A DNA stretch of 64,000 nt from Candidatus Contendibacter sp. (GCA_029624765.1 JARSSO010000059.1:62001-126000); one strand, 5' to 3'. Numbered from the stretch's first letter, positions 40,090-49,411 are shown. Notes: generated from the sequence alone by a model not told the origin. Made by a program: numbers and translations.

Positions 40090-40656
40090 ATGAAGCCGTC
40101 AGCCATCGACGTTGCCCCTTCCAACGAGGTTCTCACGTTCTGGTTCGCGGAGGCGACCCAACCGTTGTGGTTCGCCTCCACCCCGGACTTTGACGAAGCG
40201 TTGCGGATGCGCTTTTTGGTCACCTACCAAGCGGCGGCGGCCGGCCAGTTGGCCGATTGGGAAGCGACGCCCGAGGGCGCGCTGGCCTTGGTGATCGTTC
40301 TGGATCAATTCCCGCTGAACCTGTTTCGGGGTCGGGCGGAGAGCTTCGCCACCGAAGCCGCCGCCCGCGCGGTCGCGGATCGCGCCATCGCGCGCGGCTT
40401 CGATCAGGTCGTGCCTCCGATCCAGCGGCAATTCCTGTACCTGCCGTTCATGCACAGCGAAACGCTGGCCGATCAGGAACGCTCGGTGCGTCTGTACCAG
40501 CAACCCGGTTTGGAAGACAGCCTGCGCTTTGCTCGCCATCACCGCGACCTGATCGCGCGGTTTGGCCGGTTCCCGCATCGCAATGCCCCGCTGGACCGGA
40601 CCAGCACCGCCGAGGAAATCGCCTACCTGGCCTCGCCCGAGGGGTTTCACGGGTAA
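40090..40656 (+). CDS. DUF924-family protein
   Basis: A 188-residue all-helical DUF924 protein: EVLTFWF near the N-terminus, LALVIVLDQFPLNLFRG in the middle, FLYLPFMHSETLADQE, and the C-terminal RFGRFPHRNAPLDR. The family has a TPR-like fold and unknown function. It probably shares a transcript with pyrF. Confidence 0.9.
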   Translation: MKPSAIDVAPSNEVLTFWFAEATQPLWFASTPDFDEALRMRFLVTYQAAAAGQLADWEATPEGALALVIVLDQFPLNLFRGRAESFATEAAARAVADRAIARGFDQVVPPIQRQFLYLPFMHSETLADQERSVRLYQQPGLEDSLRFARHHRDLIARFGRFPHRNAPLDRTSTAEEIAYLASPEGFHG

Positions 40657-40962
40657 TCCGGCTTCCTTGATCGGTGGGCGCTGGTTTCAGATTGAAACAG
40701 CGTGAACTCTCTCTGTTTCAAATTGAAATTACTCCCGCGATCAAAAAAGCAATTATCGCTGATAACCATTTCATAAATAAGGCTATCCGCGCCGGGTGCG
40801 ACTGTGGCATGGAAGATGCTTTTTATCGGTTAAGGTGTTTTATGGCGCCAAGTCCGCTTTGGAGGGATTTAAAACATCATTCCCAAGAACGGCGGATTGT
40901 GTAGATAAACCGAAGCGACATAATCACTGGTAATGTTTCTTATCCACACCCAGGAGGAAAAC

Positions 40963-41577
40963 ATGACAAAACCGAAGCTATACAACGAAAGTATGCGAGC
41001 CAAGCTCAAGACCGGTGATGTGGTCTTGTTTTCTGGTAAGGGAGGCGTCAGCGCCGGTATTAAGTGGGCAACGCTTAGTCGGTGGTCACACGTAGGAATG
41101 ATCGTCTTTCTGCCTGAATATGATTTTGTCACTGTATGGGAGTCCACTACACTGAGCTCCATTGTTGATCTTGACACAAAGGTACCTCGCAAAGGCGTCC
41201 AACTTGTCCCTCTAAGTTCGCGTATTGAAGGCTACGACGGAGAAATTGCAGTACGCCAATTGGATGGCGTTACGTTCGATAGCGACGATATAAAGAGACT
41301 GATGCAACTTCGACGCGAGTTGGCGGGTCGAGAATACGAACAGGACAAAATCGAGCTTATCAGAGCCGCCTATGACGGACCTTTAGGGAGGAATTCTGAA
41401 GACCTTACCAGCCTCTTTTGTAGTGAATTGGTCGCTGAGGCATATCAGCGGCTCGGACTTCTAAGCGAAGAGAAGCCGTCGAATGAATATACGCCGGCAG
41501 ACTTTTCCGAGAAAAAAGTGCTGAAGTTGCTTAAAGGCTCTCTTGGGAAGGAAATTTTTCTGAAAGCAGAAACATAA
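40963..41577 (+). CDS. YiiX/YebB-like permuted papain-fold cysteine peptidase
   Basis: A 204-residue protein starting at the ATG after CAGGAGGAAAAC. It shows the circularly permuted NlpC/P60-papain pattern: TGDVVLFSG near residue 17, then histidine H43 in RWSHVGMI, and the nucleophile C153 in LFCSELVAEAY. Relatives act on peptidoglycan peptides, lipids or proteins. There is no signal peptide, so it is probably cytoplasmic or exported by another route. Base composition is clearly more AT-rich than the flanking pyrF/DUF924 genes, suggesting horizontal acquisition together with the metalloprotease downstream. Confidence 0.75.
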   Translation: MTKPKLYNESMRAKLKTGDVVLFSGKGGVSAGIKWATLSRWSHVGMIVFLPEYDFVTVWESTTLSSIVDLDTKVPRKGVQLVPLSSRIEGYDGEIAVRQLDGVTFDSDDIKRLMQLRRELAGREYEQDKIELIRAAYDGPLGRNSEDLTSLFCSELVAEAYQRLGLLSEEKPSNEYTPADFSEKKVLKLLKGSLGKEIFLKAET

Positions 41578-41590
41578 CCCTGTGGTCCAC

Positions 41591-41620
41591 CGGGTGCTGC
41601 GCGATAAAGCCGCGCAGCGC
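41591..41620 (+). promoter_or_regulatory. intercistronic hairpin between the two protease genes
   Basis: A GC-rich stem, GCTGCGCG (41595-41602) with CGCGCAGC, sits in the 78-bp gap between the papain-like and the leishmanolysin-like genes. No U-run follows, so it may be an mRNA-stability or attenuation element rather than a full terminator. Confidence 0.4.
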
Positions 41621-41655
41621 CAGTGACCTTCACTCTAAACAAGTGAGGCATTACG

Positions 41656-42531
41656 ATGACTACTCTACAACAAATCATTGACGATCTTACGCAAGAAGCC
41701 GCGCGGATTCAAATTCAAGGTCGCGGCCTCCGGCCAGACGAAATGGCTAGAGTGCAGGCTATATATGAAGCCCTTCCGCATCTCAAGAAGGCGCTGGAGA
41801 TTCTGGAAAAAAAGATCCAGTCAACTCTGATAACCTATAAAATCGTTGCCGATCTCGACGGCAAACTGAAACAGGCAGGACGCGTAGCATGTAATTTCTG
41901 GAACCGGTTTGTGATACCCAATTACTCAGTGGTAATCAGGCTGGGATTATTCACATCTAATAGTAATACGATTGCAAGAGCATACAAACCCTACGAAAGG
42001 GATGGGGTGTACTACGGTGTTATCGAGTTCAACACAAAGTACCTGTCAACATTCTCGCGCAATCAAATATCTGGAACCATCGCCCACGAAATAGGCCATA
42101 CTCTAGGCATAGGATGGAACGAATGGGAAAAATTGTTTGACCATTCAAATGGAAAGTTTGATGAATCCGCGATACAGGCAATAAACGATCTAAAGGATAT
42201 GCGTGTGGAAACAGAGTACGGACCGGGCACTCAATACTCCCACTGGGATGAAGAACGCCACGGTGAAGAATTAATGACCGGATTTAAAAATACTACTGAG
42301 CACGTTTTGCCCGTCACCATTGAAATTATGTCTTTGCTCGGCCACCAGGTTGCGGAAAAGCTGCCGAATAAGACGGATTTGAATGCATTGCTTGATTCGC
42401 TCGCTCAAATAACGTTTAGCCGACAAGGCGAAGCGAAATCACTTAACCTAGACCACTTTGAAGAGACTGAAATTTGGGAAAATGTTCCCCATGATCAGCC
42501 CATGAGCAGGAAGAGCAGTAAGAAAGCGTAG
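41656..42531 (+). CDS. leishmanolysin-like (M8-type) metalloprotease
   Basis: A 291-residue protein. The zinc motif HEIGHTLGIGW (H144, E145, H148) is followed at H196-W197 by HWDEERHGEELMTGF, the spacing and motif of leishmanolysin-like metzincins, whose third zinc ligand is the later histidine. The N-terminal 60 residues are helical with no signal peptide. The C-terminus is polar and ends in SRKSSKKA. AT-rich composition is shared with the upstream cysteine-peptidase gene, so they are likely one acquired unit. Target unknown; toxin-like or envelope-directed roles are possible. Confidence 0.75.
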   Translation: MTTLQQIIDDLTQEAARIQIQGRGLRPDEMARVQAIYEALPHLKKALEILEKKIQSTLITYKIVADLDGKLKQAGRVACNFWNRFVIPNYSVVIRLGLFTSNSNTIARAYKPYERDGVYYGVIEFNTKYLSTFSRNQISGTIAHEIGHTLGIGWNEWEKLFDHSNGKFDESAIQAINDLKDMRVETEYGPGTQYSHWDEERHGEELMTGFKNTTEHVLPVTIEIMSLLGHQVAEKLPNKTDLNALLDSLAQITFSRQGEAKSLNLDHFEETEIWENVPHDQPMSRKSSKKA

Positions 42532-42891
42532 ACCCAGACCAACCGAGCCAGCGCGCCTATCGGCTTACGCCTTCGGCTGGCCGATTACGCCTGGCCTTGG
42601 CGGAAATTACCAGGGTCGCCCCATCCGCAAGATCCAAAACAACCATATAAAGGTAAAGCAATGAAAAATGATCGCTATCGCATGATCACCGCGCCCATCC
42701 CCAGCAAATTCACTTCAATCGGCCGCTACATGTTCATGCTGATGGCGTGAAACTTCGCCACCAGCCAGTGGATATTTTCCAAGGGCATCGGTGGAACCAT
42801 TCTCGGCTCAATGCCTGGATGCATCATTGCTTCGCCATCCATCCCTGGCGATATCGAGACCAACCAGGACCATGTACATTTTTGGGCGCGG
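42532..42891. other. gene-debris region, no intact gene
   Basis: A hairpin with ATCGGC/GCCGAT arms at about 42557-42585 could terminate the protease pair. A 29-codon frame at 42661-42750 (MKNDRYRM...) has a start but matches nothing I know. No intact gene is seen. Confidence 0.45.
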
Positions 42892-43023
42892 GACAGCGCC
42901 TTGACCGAGCTGACCGATTTGCAAACCCTCCGCCTCATGGACACGAAGGTCGCCGACCCGTCCCCGCTGGCCGGGCTGGCGGAACTGCGGTTTCTCAACC
43001 TCAACAAGACGATGGTCACCGCA
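42892..43023 (+). pseudogene. leucine-rich-repeat gene fragment
   Basis: About 1.5 leucine-rich repeats are readable (LTELTDLQTLRLMDTKVAD, SPLAGLAELRFLNLNKTMV), like internalin-type 22-residue LRRs. There is no signal peptide or full repeat array, and the homology ends abruptly at the ispH-derived fragment. It is a truncated relic. Confidence 0.55.
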
Positions 43024-43122
43024 GCCCCCTGGGCGAACGCGAATACCCCATTCTCTCCCGCCCCATGCGTTCCGTCACCGCCGTGGCGCCTAGCTCTTGC
43101 TGGCGGGCGGATGCACCTGCTC
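43016..43122 (-). pseudogene. duplicated 3' end of ispH
   Basis: The minus strand here reads [17 protein letters not shown]..., ending with PRGLR and a stop. This parallels the C-terminus of the intact IspH ([19 protein letters not shown], ending PRELR). Nucleotides 43016-43110 align with 57170-57263, including the stop codon, at roughly 80-85 percent identity by eye with small indels. It is a non-functional fragment fused to the LRR relic. Confidence 0.8.
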
Positions 43123-43133
43123 CGTTCGCGGCA

Positions 43134-43161
43134 TTGACAGCGATGCCGTCCAAGCTACACT
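43134..43161 (+). promoter_or_regulatory. probable sigma70 promoter of the formate dehydrogenase operon
   Basis: TTGACA (43134-43139) and TACACT (43156-43161) are separated by 16 bp, immediately after the ispH-derived fragment and about 175 bp before the fdnG start. The long leader could carry regulation. I see no convincing FNR or NarL box. Confidence 0.45.
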
Positions 43162-43336
43162 GAAAGTGTCGCTCCAAAGTGCTGTGCACGGGGTGACAGG
43201 CGCGGGGCCGGCCTGGCTCTGTCCTGGCGGTGCGTCCATCCTCGGAAGCGCCGCCCGGACCCGCCGACAGACTCCCGCGAAGACTCGAATCCCGATCCCC
43301 ACGGGTTCGAGGCAAGGGCAGAGGAGATCAAGAACG

Positions 43337-46300
43337 ATGAACGTCACTCGACGACAATTTCTCAAGGTCACCGCCGCCGGGCTGGGCAGTTCCAGCCTGG
43401 CGATGCTGGGATTCTCGCCGCAGCCAGCGCTGGCGGAGATCCGTAATTTCAAACTGGCCCGCACCACCGAAACCCGCAACACCTGTCCCTACTGTTCGGT
43501 GAGTTGCGGCGTGTTGATCTACTCCCTCGGCGACAAGTCCAAAAACGCCAGGGCCGAGATCGTCCACATCGAGGGCGACCCGGACAATCCGGTCAATCGC
43601 GGCACCCTCTGCCCGAAAGGCGCTGGCTTGCTGGACATGATCCACAGCGCCAACCGGCTGAAGCATCCGGAAGTGCGCGAACCCGGCGCCAGCGAGTGGA
43701 AGCGCATCACTTGGGACGAAGCGCTCGACCGCATCGCCCGGCACATGAAGGCCGACCGGGACGCCAACTTCATCAAGACCAACTCGGACGGCGTCACGGT
43801 CAACCGCTGGAACACCACCGGCTTCCTGGCGAGTTCCGCCGCCGGCAACGAGGCGGGTTATCTGACGCACAAGGTCCTGCGCGGCCTCGGCGTCGTCACT
43901 CTCGACACCCAGGCGCGCATCTGACACGCCCCGACGGTGGCCAGTCTGGCTCCGACGTTCGGGCGTGGCGCGATGACCAACCATTGGGTGGACATCAAGA
44001 ACGCTGATTTAGTCCTGGTCATGGGCGGCAACGCCGCCGAGGCGCACCCCTGCGGGTTCAAGTGGGTGGTGGAAGCCAAGGCCAGCCGCAAGGCCAAACT
44101 CGTCGTCGTGGACCCGCGCTTCACGCGCTCCGCGGCGGTCTCCGATTTCTACGCGCCGATTCGCGCCGGCAGCGACATCGCCTTTCTGGGCGGGGTCATT
44201 CATTACCTGTTGGCCAACGACAAAATCCATCACGAGTACGTCAAGGCGTTCACCAACGCCGCCTTCCTGATCAACGACGGCTTCCAGTTCGAGGACGGCC
44301 TGTTCTCGGGCTACGACGCCGCCAAGCGCAAGTACGACACCGCCACCTGGCAATACCAGCTCGACGGCCAGGGCTTCGTCAAGATCGACGAGACCCTGCA
44401 AAATCCGAACTGCGTGTTCCAGATCATGAAGCGGCACTACGCCCGCTACACCCCGGAGGTGGTCAGCCAGGTCACCGGGACGCCGAAGGCCGACTTCCTC
44501 AATATCTGCGAACTGATCGCCGAGACCGCGGCCCCCAACCGGACCATGACCATCTGCTACGCGCTGGGCTGGACCCAGCACTCGGTCGGTTCGCAAAACA
44601 TCCGCACCATGGCCATGATCCAGTTGCTGCTGGGCAACATGGGGATGGCGGGCGGCGGCGTCAACGCGCTGCGCGGTCACGCCAACGTGCAGGGCATCAC
44701 CGACCAGTGCCTCTATTCCGAGGTGCTGCCGGGCTATCTGAGCGCGCCGGCGGACGCGGACAAGACCCGCGAGGAGTATCTGGCCAAGCGCACGCCCAAG
44801 CCGCTGCGGCCCAACCAGATGAACTTCCCGCAGAACTTCCCCAAGTGGCACACCAGCCTGATGAAGGCCTGGTACGGCAGCGCCGCCAAGGTGGAGAACG
44901 GCTTCTGCTACGACTGGCTGCCGAAGAAGGACGCCGCCTACGACGTGCTGGCCCTGTTCGAGCGGATGCACCAGGGCAAGATGAACGGCTTCGTCTGCCA
45001 GGGCTTCAACCCGCTGGCCTCGGTGTCGCACAAGGCCAAGGTGTCTGCCGGGCTGGCCAAGCTGAAATTCCTGGTGGTGATCGATCCGCTGGCCACCGAA
45101 ACCGCCGAGTTCTGGAAGGATTACGGCGAGTTCAATCCCGCCGATCCGGCCGCGATCCAGACCGAAGTGTTTCGGCTGCCCTCCACCTGCTTCGCCGAGC
45201 AGGACGGTTCCTTCACCAACTCGGGTCGGGTCATCCAGTGGCACTGGAAGGCGGCCGACGGTCCCGGCGAGGCGAGGAGCGATCTGGACATCGTCGGCGA
45301 CCTGTTCGCGCGCTTGCGGGCGCTGTACGCGAAGGACGGCGGGGCCTTCCCCGATCCCGTGCTCGGCCTGGCCTGGCCCTATCGGATTCCCCGGCAGCCC
45401 CATCCCGAGGAAGTGGCGATGGAGATCAACGGCAGGGCGCTGGCGGACGTGACCGACCCGAAGGACCCGACCAAGGTTCTGGCCAGGGCCGGCGAGCAGT
45501 TGGCCGGTTTCGCCCAACTGCGCGACGACGGCAGCACCGCGTCCGGTAATTGGATCTACTGCGGGATGTGGTCGCAGGTCGGCAATCTCACCGCCCGCCG
45601 CGATCCGGCCGATCTGACCGGTCTCGGCCAGACGCTGAACTGGGGTTTCGCCTGGCCGGCCAACCGTCGCATTCTCTACAACCGCGCCTCCTGCGATCTG
45701 GCGGGCAAGCCCTGGGATCCCAGCCGCGCGGTGATCAAGTGGGACGGCACGAAGTGGGGCGGCAACGACATTCCCGACATGCGGCCGGACGCCAGGCCGG
45801 AAGAGGGAGTGATGCCGTTCATCATGAACCCGGAAGGCGTGGCGCGGCTGTTCGCCCCCGAGCGGATGGTCGATGGCCCGCTGCCCGAGCACTACGAGCC
45901 GTTCGAAACCCCGTTGGACGGCAATCCGATGCACCCGAACAATCCCCAGGCAGTCAGCAATCCCGCCGCGCGGATTTATCCGGGCGATCTGGAGTCGTTC
46001 GCCAAGGCCAGGGACTTCCCGTATGTCGCCACCACGTACCGGCTGGTGGAGCATTTCCACTTCTGGACCAAACATTCGCTGCTGAACGCCATCACCCAGC
46101 CCCAGCAGTTCGTGGAGATCGGCGAGGAGTTGGCGCGGGAGAAGGGCATCGCCAACGGCGACCGGGTACGGGTGCGTTCCACCCGCGGCCAGATCGTCGC
46201 GGTCGCGGTGGTGACCAAGCGGTTGCGGACGCTGGAGGTGGACGGCCGGAAGATACACACCGTCGGCATGCCGATCCACTGGGGCTTCCGGGGCGTCACC

Positions 46301-46402
46301 CATCCGGGCTACATCACCAACACCCTGACCCCGTTCGTCGGCGACGCCAACAGCCAGACGCCGGAGTTCAAGGCGTTCCTGGTGAACATCGAGAAGGCAT
46401 GA
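43337..46402 (+). CDS. fdnG: formate dehydrogenase-N alpha subunit, selenocysteine-containing
   Basis: One CDS read through an in-frame TGA at 43922-43924. Upstream residues ...VTLDTQARI and downstream [21 protein letters not shown] join exactly as in E. coli FdnG, placing Sec at residue 196, the same number as in E. coli. The product is about 1021 residues with a Tat signal (RRQFLK), the [4Fe-4S] ligands CPYCSVSC plus a later CPKG, and the molybdopterin bis-MGD domains. It oxidises periplasmic formate and passes electrons to FdnH/FdnI. The start ATG at 43337 follows GAGGAGATCAAG. FdoG is the alternative name; I cannot tell FdnG from FdoG. Confidence 0.95.
43922..43970 (+). promoter_or_regulatory. 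SECIS element directing UGA to selenocysteine
   Basis: The TGA is followed at bacterial SECIS distance by a hairpin with arms GGCC/GGCT around the apical AGTC(T) at about 43941-43952. This matches the AGUCU loop of the E. coli fdnG SECIS. SelB, encoded at 53842, would bind this loop. Confidence 0.8.
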
Positions 46403-46412
46403 GGAGGTCGTC

Positions 46413-47303
46413 ATGGTATGGCAATCATTGGACATCCGCCGCCGTTCGGCGACCACCACCCCGATGCCCCAGGCCCGCGAATCCACCGAGGTGGCCAAGC
46501 TGATCGACATTTCGCAATGCATCGGTTGCAAGGCCTGTCAGGTCGCCTGCATGGAGTGGAACGACCTGCGCCAGGAGGTGGGATACTGCGTGGGGGTATA
46601 CGACAATCCGCCCGACCTGACGGCGAAAGCGTGGACCGTGATGCGCTTCACCGAGCTGGAGAACGACGGGCGGCTGGAATGGCTGATCCGCAAGGACGGC
46701 TGCATGCACTGCCAGGACCCGGGCTGTCTCAAGGCCTGTCCCGCGCCGGGGGCCATCGTGCAGTACGCCAACGGCATCGTCGAGTTCCATCAGGAGCACT
46801 GCATCGGCTGCGGCTACTGCCTGACCGGCTGTCCGTTCAACATTCCGCGCCTCTCCGACCAGGACCACAAGGCGTACAAATGCTCGCTGTGTTCCGACCG
46901 GGTGGCGGTGGGCCAGGTCCCGGCCTGCATCAAGACCTGTCCCACCGGGGCGCTTCATTTCGGCAGCAAGGAGGACATGAAGGAACACGCGGAACAACGC
47001 ATCGCCGATCTCAAGTCTCGCGGCTTTACGAACGCCGGCCTGTACGATCCGCCGGGCGTCGGGGGCACGCACGTCATGTACGTGCTCCAGCACGCCGATC
47101 GTCCGGAATGGTACGCGGGTCTGCCCCAGGATCCGGCGATCAATCCGCTGGTCGAGGTGTGGAAGGGATGGACCAAGCCGCTGGCCATTGGCGTGATGGC
47201 GGCGGGGGTGTTGGCCAGCCTGATCCACTACGTGATGAAGGGGCCGAACGAAATTTCCAAGGAAACCGAGAAGGAGGTGGAAAATGAGACGCGACCCGAA
47301 TGA
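46413..47303 (+). CDS. fdnH: formate dehydrogenase-N beta (iron-sulfur) subunit
   Basis: A 296-residue electron-transfer subunit with four ferredoxin-type cysteine clusters ([39 protein letters not shown] with CIKTC) and one C-terminal membrane helix ([18 protein letters not shown]) that anchors the periplasmic FdnG-FdnH part. It starts 10 bp after fdnG and overlaps fdnI by 20 bp. It carries electrons from the alpha-subunit cluster to heme b in FdnI. Confidence 0.95.
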   Translation: MVWQSLDIRRRSATTTPMPQARESTEVAKLIDISQCIGCKACQVACMEWNDLRQEVGYCVGVYDNPPDLTAKAWTVMRFTELENDGRLEWLIRKDGCMHCQDPGCLKACPAPGAIVQYANGIVEFHQEHCIGCGYCLTGCPFNIPRLSDQDHKAYKCSLCSDRVAVGQVPACIKTCPTGALHFGSKEDMKEHAEQRIADLKSRGFTNAGLYDPPGVGGTHVMYVLQHADRPEWYAGLPQDPAINPLVEVWKGWTKPLAIGVMAAGVLASLIHYVMKGPNEISKETEKEVENETRPE

Positions 47304-47910
47304 TCTCGATCGGTACACGGCATCGGAACGGGTGACCCATTGGATCGTGGGGATCAGCTTCATCCTCGCCGGGCTGTCCGGGCTGGCGCTGTTTCATCCG
47401 GCCTTCTGGCCGTTCACGATGCTGTTCGGCAGCAGCACCTGGACCCGCATCCTGCATCCCTGGTTCGGGGTGGTGATGGCGGTGGTCTTTCTGCTGATGG
47501 TGCTGCAATTCTGGAAGCTGAACACGATGGGGAAAGTGGATTGGCAATGGCTGGGACGCATTAGAGAGATGGTGAGCGGCGACGACCAGAACATGCCGGA
47601 GCAGGGCAAGTACAATGGCGGGCAAAAGCTGCTGTTCTGGTTGCTGGTGCTGGGCACGGTGCTGCTCTTCGTGTCCGGCATCGCGCTGTGGCGGGCCTGG
47701 TTCCACTTCCCCGTGGAACAGGTCCGCTGGGCGGCGGTGGTTCATGCCGCCACGGCGGCGGTGATGATCGGCCTCATCATGCTCCACGTGTACGCCTCCA
47801 TCTGGGTCAGGAGCACCATCCGCGCCATGTGGTACGGTACGGTGACCCGCGCCTGGGCCAGGCAGCATCACCGCGCCTGGTATCGGCAGGTGACGGGGAT
47901 TGATAAGTAG
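47284..47910 (+). CDS. fdnI: formate dehydrogenase-N gamma (cytochrome b) subunit
   Basis: A 208-residue membrane cytochrome b556 with four helices. Histidines for heme ligation are visible in [22 protein letters not shown] and MLHVYASIW. It takes electrons from FdnH and reduces quinone at the inner membrane. Overlap with fdnH indicates coupled translation. A perfect REP-like hairpin follows 13 bp after the stop. Confidence 0.94.
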   Translation: MRRDPNDLDRYTASERVTHWIVGISFILAGLSGLALFHPAFWPFTMLFGSSTWTRILHPWFGVVMAVVFLLMVLQFWKLNTMGKVDWQWLGRIREMVSGDDQNMPEQGKYNGGQKLLFWLLVLGTVLLFVSGIALWRAWFHFPVEQVRWAAVVHAATAAVMIGLIMLHVYASIWVRSTIRAMWYGTVTRAWARQHHRAWYRQVTGIDK

Positions 47911-47923
47911 TGGTATTAACCTC

Positions 47924-47948
47924 CCCCCTCTCCCACTGGGAGAGGGGG
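47924..47948 (+). terminator. REP-like hairpin after fdnGHI
   Basis: A perfect 11-bp stem (47924-47934 with 47938-47948, loop ACT) follows fdnI. It is identical in type to the dispersed repeat within the methylase and ribF genes. Here it is well placed to stabilise or end the formate dehydrogenase transcript. Confidence 0.65.
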
Positions 47949-48143
47949 CTGAGGGATAAAGATTCAATACTTGGAGGGTGTGGCGAAGGCGCTGTATCCT
48001 TGAGACTACCGCCAGACGAGCGTATCCAGGGCGGTATAAGGCAGTAGGGAAAGGTGGGCAGTGATAGGGCAAAGTTTCTGTGTAGCACTGTTATGGCCTA
48101 TTCTGCCTATTGCGATATTAGGCTCCTCTTTCAGGTTCAGGAA

Positions 48144-48358
48144 ATGGAATACGACCCGATTTACAATGATCCAGCAATCAGGCCTCTAATCGATGCTGCC
48201 GCATTGAAAGCAGAGAAGCTGCTTGAGCATGACCCTCGGCGCGGGCAGATGGGATTTTGCTACGTAGGTTGGGCCACGATAAAAAAATCTTGCTGGAAGA
48301 ACACGGCATTGACTGGAAGACCCCGTCAGAGATGAATCCAGGTGTCCTATTCGACTAG
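48144..48358 (+). pseudogene. small conserved-looking protein broken at an A7 run
   Basis: The frame from ATG 48144 (MEYDPIYNDPAIRPLID...) reads sensibly to GWATIKK at a run of seven A (48281-48287). The protein-like continuation, ILLEEHGIDWKTPSEM...LFD ending at 48358, is in another frame. One-base slippage in the homopolymer would restore an intact protein of about 70 residues. It is either a pseudogene or a sequencing/assembly error. Function unknown. Confidence 0.6.
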
Positions 48359-48384
48359 ATGCGGTCGGCGTCTTACCAAGCGAT

Positions 48385-48466
48385 AGCGCGTAGGGCAGGT
48401 AGAGCGAAGCGAAACCCGCCTAATTGGGTGCTGCGCCGGAGACCGCGCTATTGACGAGTGCTGATG
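48385..48466 (+). repeat. 82-bp direct repeat, left copy
   Basis: It starts AGCGCGTAGGGC and contains a GAAGCGAAACCCGCCTAATT stretch. The closely similar right copy is at 49041-49122. The inner part forms an imperfect palindrome (GGGC...GCCC-type arms), resembling a REP/MITE unit. The two copies flank the small toxin-antitoxin pair and attC site. Confidence 0.75.
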
Positions 48467-48528
48467 ACGACGAGGATAGCAAGGCCCCGGTAGCCAAACA
48501 TGGAAAATGTAGATAATCGGTGATAGAC

Positions 48529-48729
48529 ATGAGCATAGTGGAAACCTTAGAAAGACAAGTCGAGCAGCTTGATCCCAAGGAATTAGCAGAATTTCGAGAC
48601 TGGTTTCTTGAATTTGAAGCGGATGCTTGGGATCGCCAAATCGAGCAAGATGCCAAAGCTGGAAAATTAGATGCCTTGGCGCGTAAGGCACTGGAAGATC
48701 ACGCTGCGGGTCGGACTACGCTACTTTGA
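48529..48729 (+). CDS. small antitoxin-like protein
   Basis: A 66-residue acidic, helical protein (SIVETLERQVEQLDPKELAEF..., later WDRQIEQDAKAGKLDALARKALED). The motif DxxIxxDxxxGKLDxL is common in antitoxins paired with RelE/ParE-type toxins. Its stop overlaps the toxin start (TTGA), the classic type II toxin-antitoxin coupling. Confidence 0.75.
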   Translation: MSIVETLERQVEQLDPKELAEFRDWFLEFEADAWDRQIEQDAKAGKLDALARKALEDHAAGRTTLL

Positions 48730-48980
48730 ACCATCACGCTAATCCAGATTTCTGGACATGCTATCGAGCGTTGCCCCAGGAAGTTCAGGTTCTTGCTGAT
48801 AGAGCTTACCTGCTGCTCAAGCAGAATCCCCATCATCCTTCCCTGCGCTTCAAAAAGGTAGGATCGTACTGGTCAGCCAGAATAGGAGGACATCATCGTG
48901 CGCTTGCGGTGCAAGCTTCTGATGGTTTTATCTGGTTTTGGATTGGCACACATGCAGAATACGACAGACTTATCGCCTAA
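48726..48980 (+). CDS. RelE/ParE-like toxin
   Basis: An 84-residue RelE/ParE-fold protein starting with TTG overlapping the antitoxin stop. Features are FWTCYRALPQEVQVLADRAY, NPHHPSLRFKKVG, WSARIGGHHRALA and FIWFWIGTHAEYD. The basic RFKK and the C-terminal HAEYD match this toxin class, which cleaves mRNA on ribosomes or poisons gyrase. Its TAA stop lies inside the R'' box of an attC site, as is usual for integron cassettes. Confidence 0.8.
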   Translation: MNHHANPDFWTCYRALPQEVQVLADRAYLLLKQNPHHPSLRFKKVGSYWSARIGGHHRALAVQASDGFIWFWIGTHAEYDRLIA

Positions 48981-49033
48981 CTGTGGCTTGCACCTGACCC
49001 CGCTATGCGGGGCAGGTGAAGCGGGTCGTTCGG
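48974..49033 (+). repeat. attC (59-base-element) recombination site
   Basis: The 60-bp structure is GCCTAAC (48974-48980), a 22-base left arm (48981-49002), a 3-base loop TAT, a 21-base right arm (49006-49026) and GTTCGGC (49027-49033). The arms pair as CACCTG-A-CCCCGC with GCGGGG-CAGGTG, leaving one extrahelical base. The 7+22+3+21+7 layout equals that of the aadA1 attC. R' differs from GTTRRRY at one base. No integrase gene is in the window. Confidence 0.7.
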
Positions 49034-49040
49034 CTTCTAC

Positions 49041-49122
49041 AGCGCGTAGGGCGAGTAGAGCGAAGCGAAACCCGCCTAATTGGCTTCTGCACCGGAGACC
49101 ACGCCATTAACTTGTGCTGGTG
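49041..49122 (+). repeat. 82-bp direct repeat, right copy
   Basis: It matches 48385-48466 over its whole length with scattered differences. It begins 8 bp after the attC site and ends before the DUF4160-like relic. Confidence 0.75.
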
Positions 49123-49173
49123 TTTGAACAGACAGCAAGACGCGGCCCTGACTACTATCGATATAGCATACAT

Positions 49174-49411
49174 ATGCCAACAGTTCTGAGAATTGGAAAT
49201 TTTCGCTTCTACTTCTACTCAGATGGAGGAAATGAACCTCCTCACATTCATGTACGCTGTTCTAGCGGTGAATGTAAGTTCTGGCTTGTCCCTAATAGCG
49301 TTAGCGCATAATCGTGGTGTACCTCCCCATGATTTAAGAGAAATTGAGAAACTCGTATTTGAAAATTGGCAAACCTTGATTGATAAATACCATGAATACC
49401 ACAATCGTTGA
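49174..49411 (+). pseudogene. DUF4160-family gene with a frameshift
   Basis: The frame from ATG 49174 reads MPTVLRIGNFRFYFYSDGG, EPPHIHVRC and KFWLVPNSV, then hits TAA at 49309-49311. The rest of the family pattern (LAHNRGVPPHDLREIEKLV and IDKYHEYHNR) continues in the +1 frame to 49411. A single missing base near 49300 explains it. DUF4160 proteins typically pair with DUF2442 proteins, as here. Confidence 0.75.

Noticed and set aside
40674-40904. 76-codon open frame after DUF924
   Set aside because: No clear ribosome-binding site, no recognised motif, and composition changes inside it. Not supportable as a gene, although a relic is possible.
43922-43924. TGA as a nonsense mutation making fdnG a pseudogene
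   Set aside because: Position, flanking residues, SECIS-type hairpin and the local sel genes all fit selenocysteine recoding.
44009-46531. 840-codon open frame antisense to fdnG
   Set aside because: The sense strand carries a complete formate dehydrogenase alpha subunit; the antisense product has no recognisable content.
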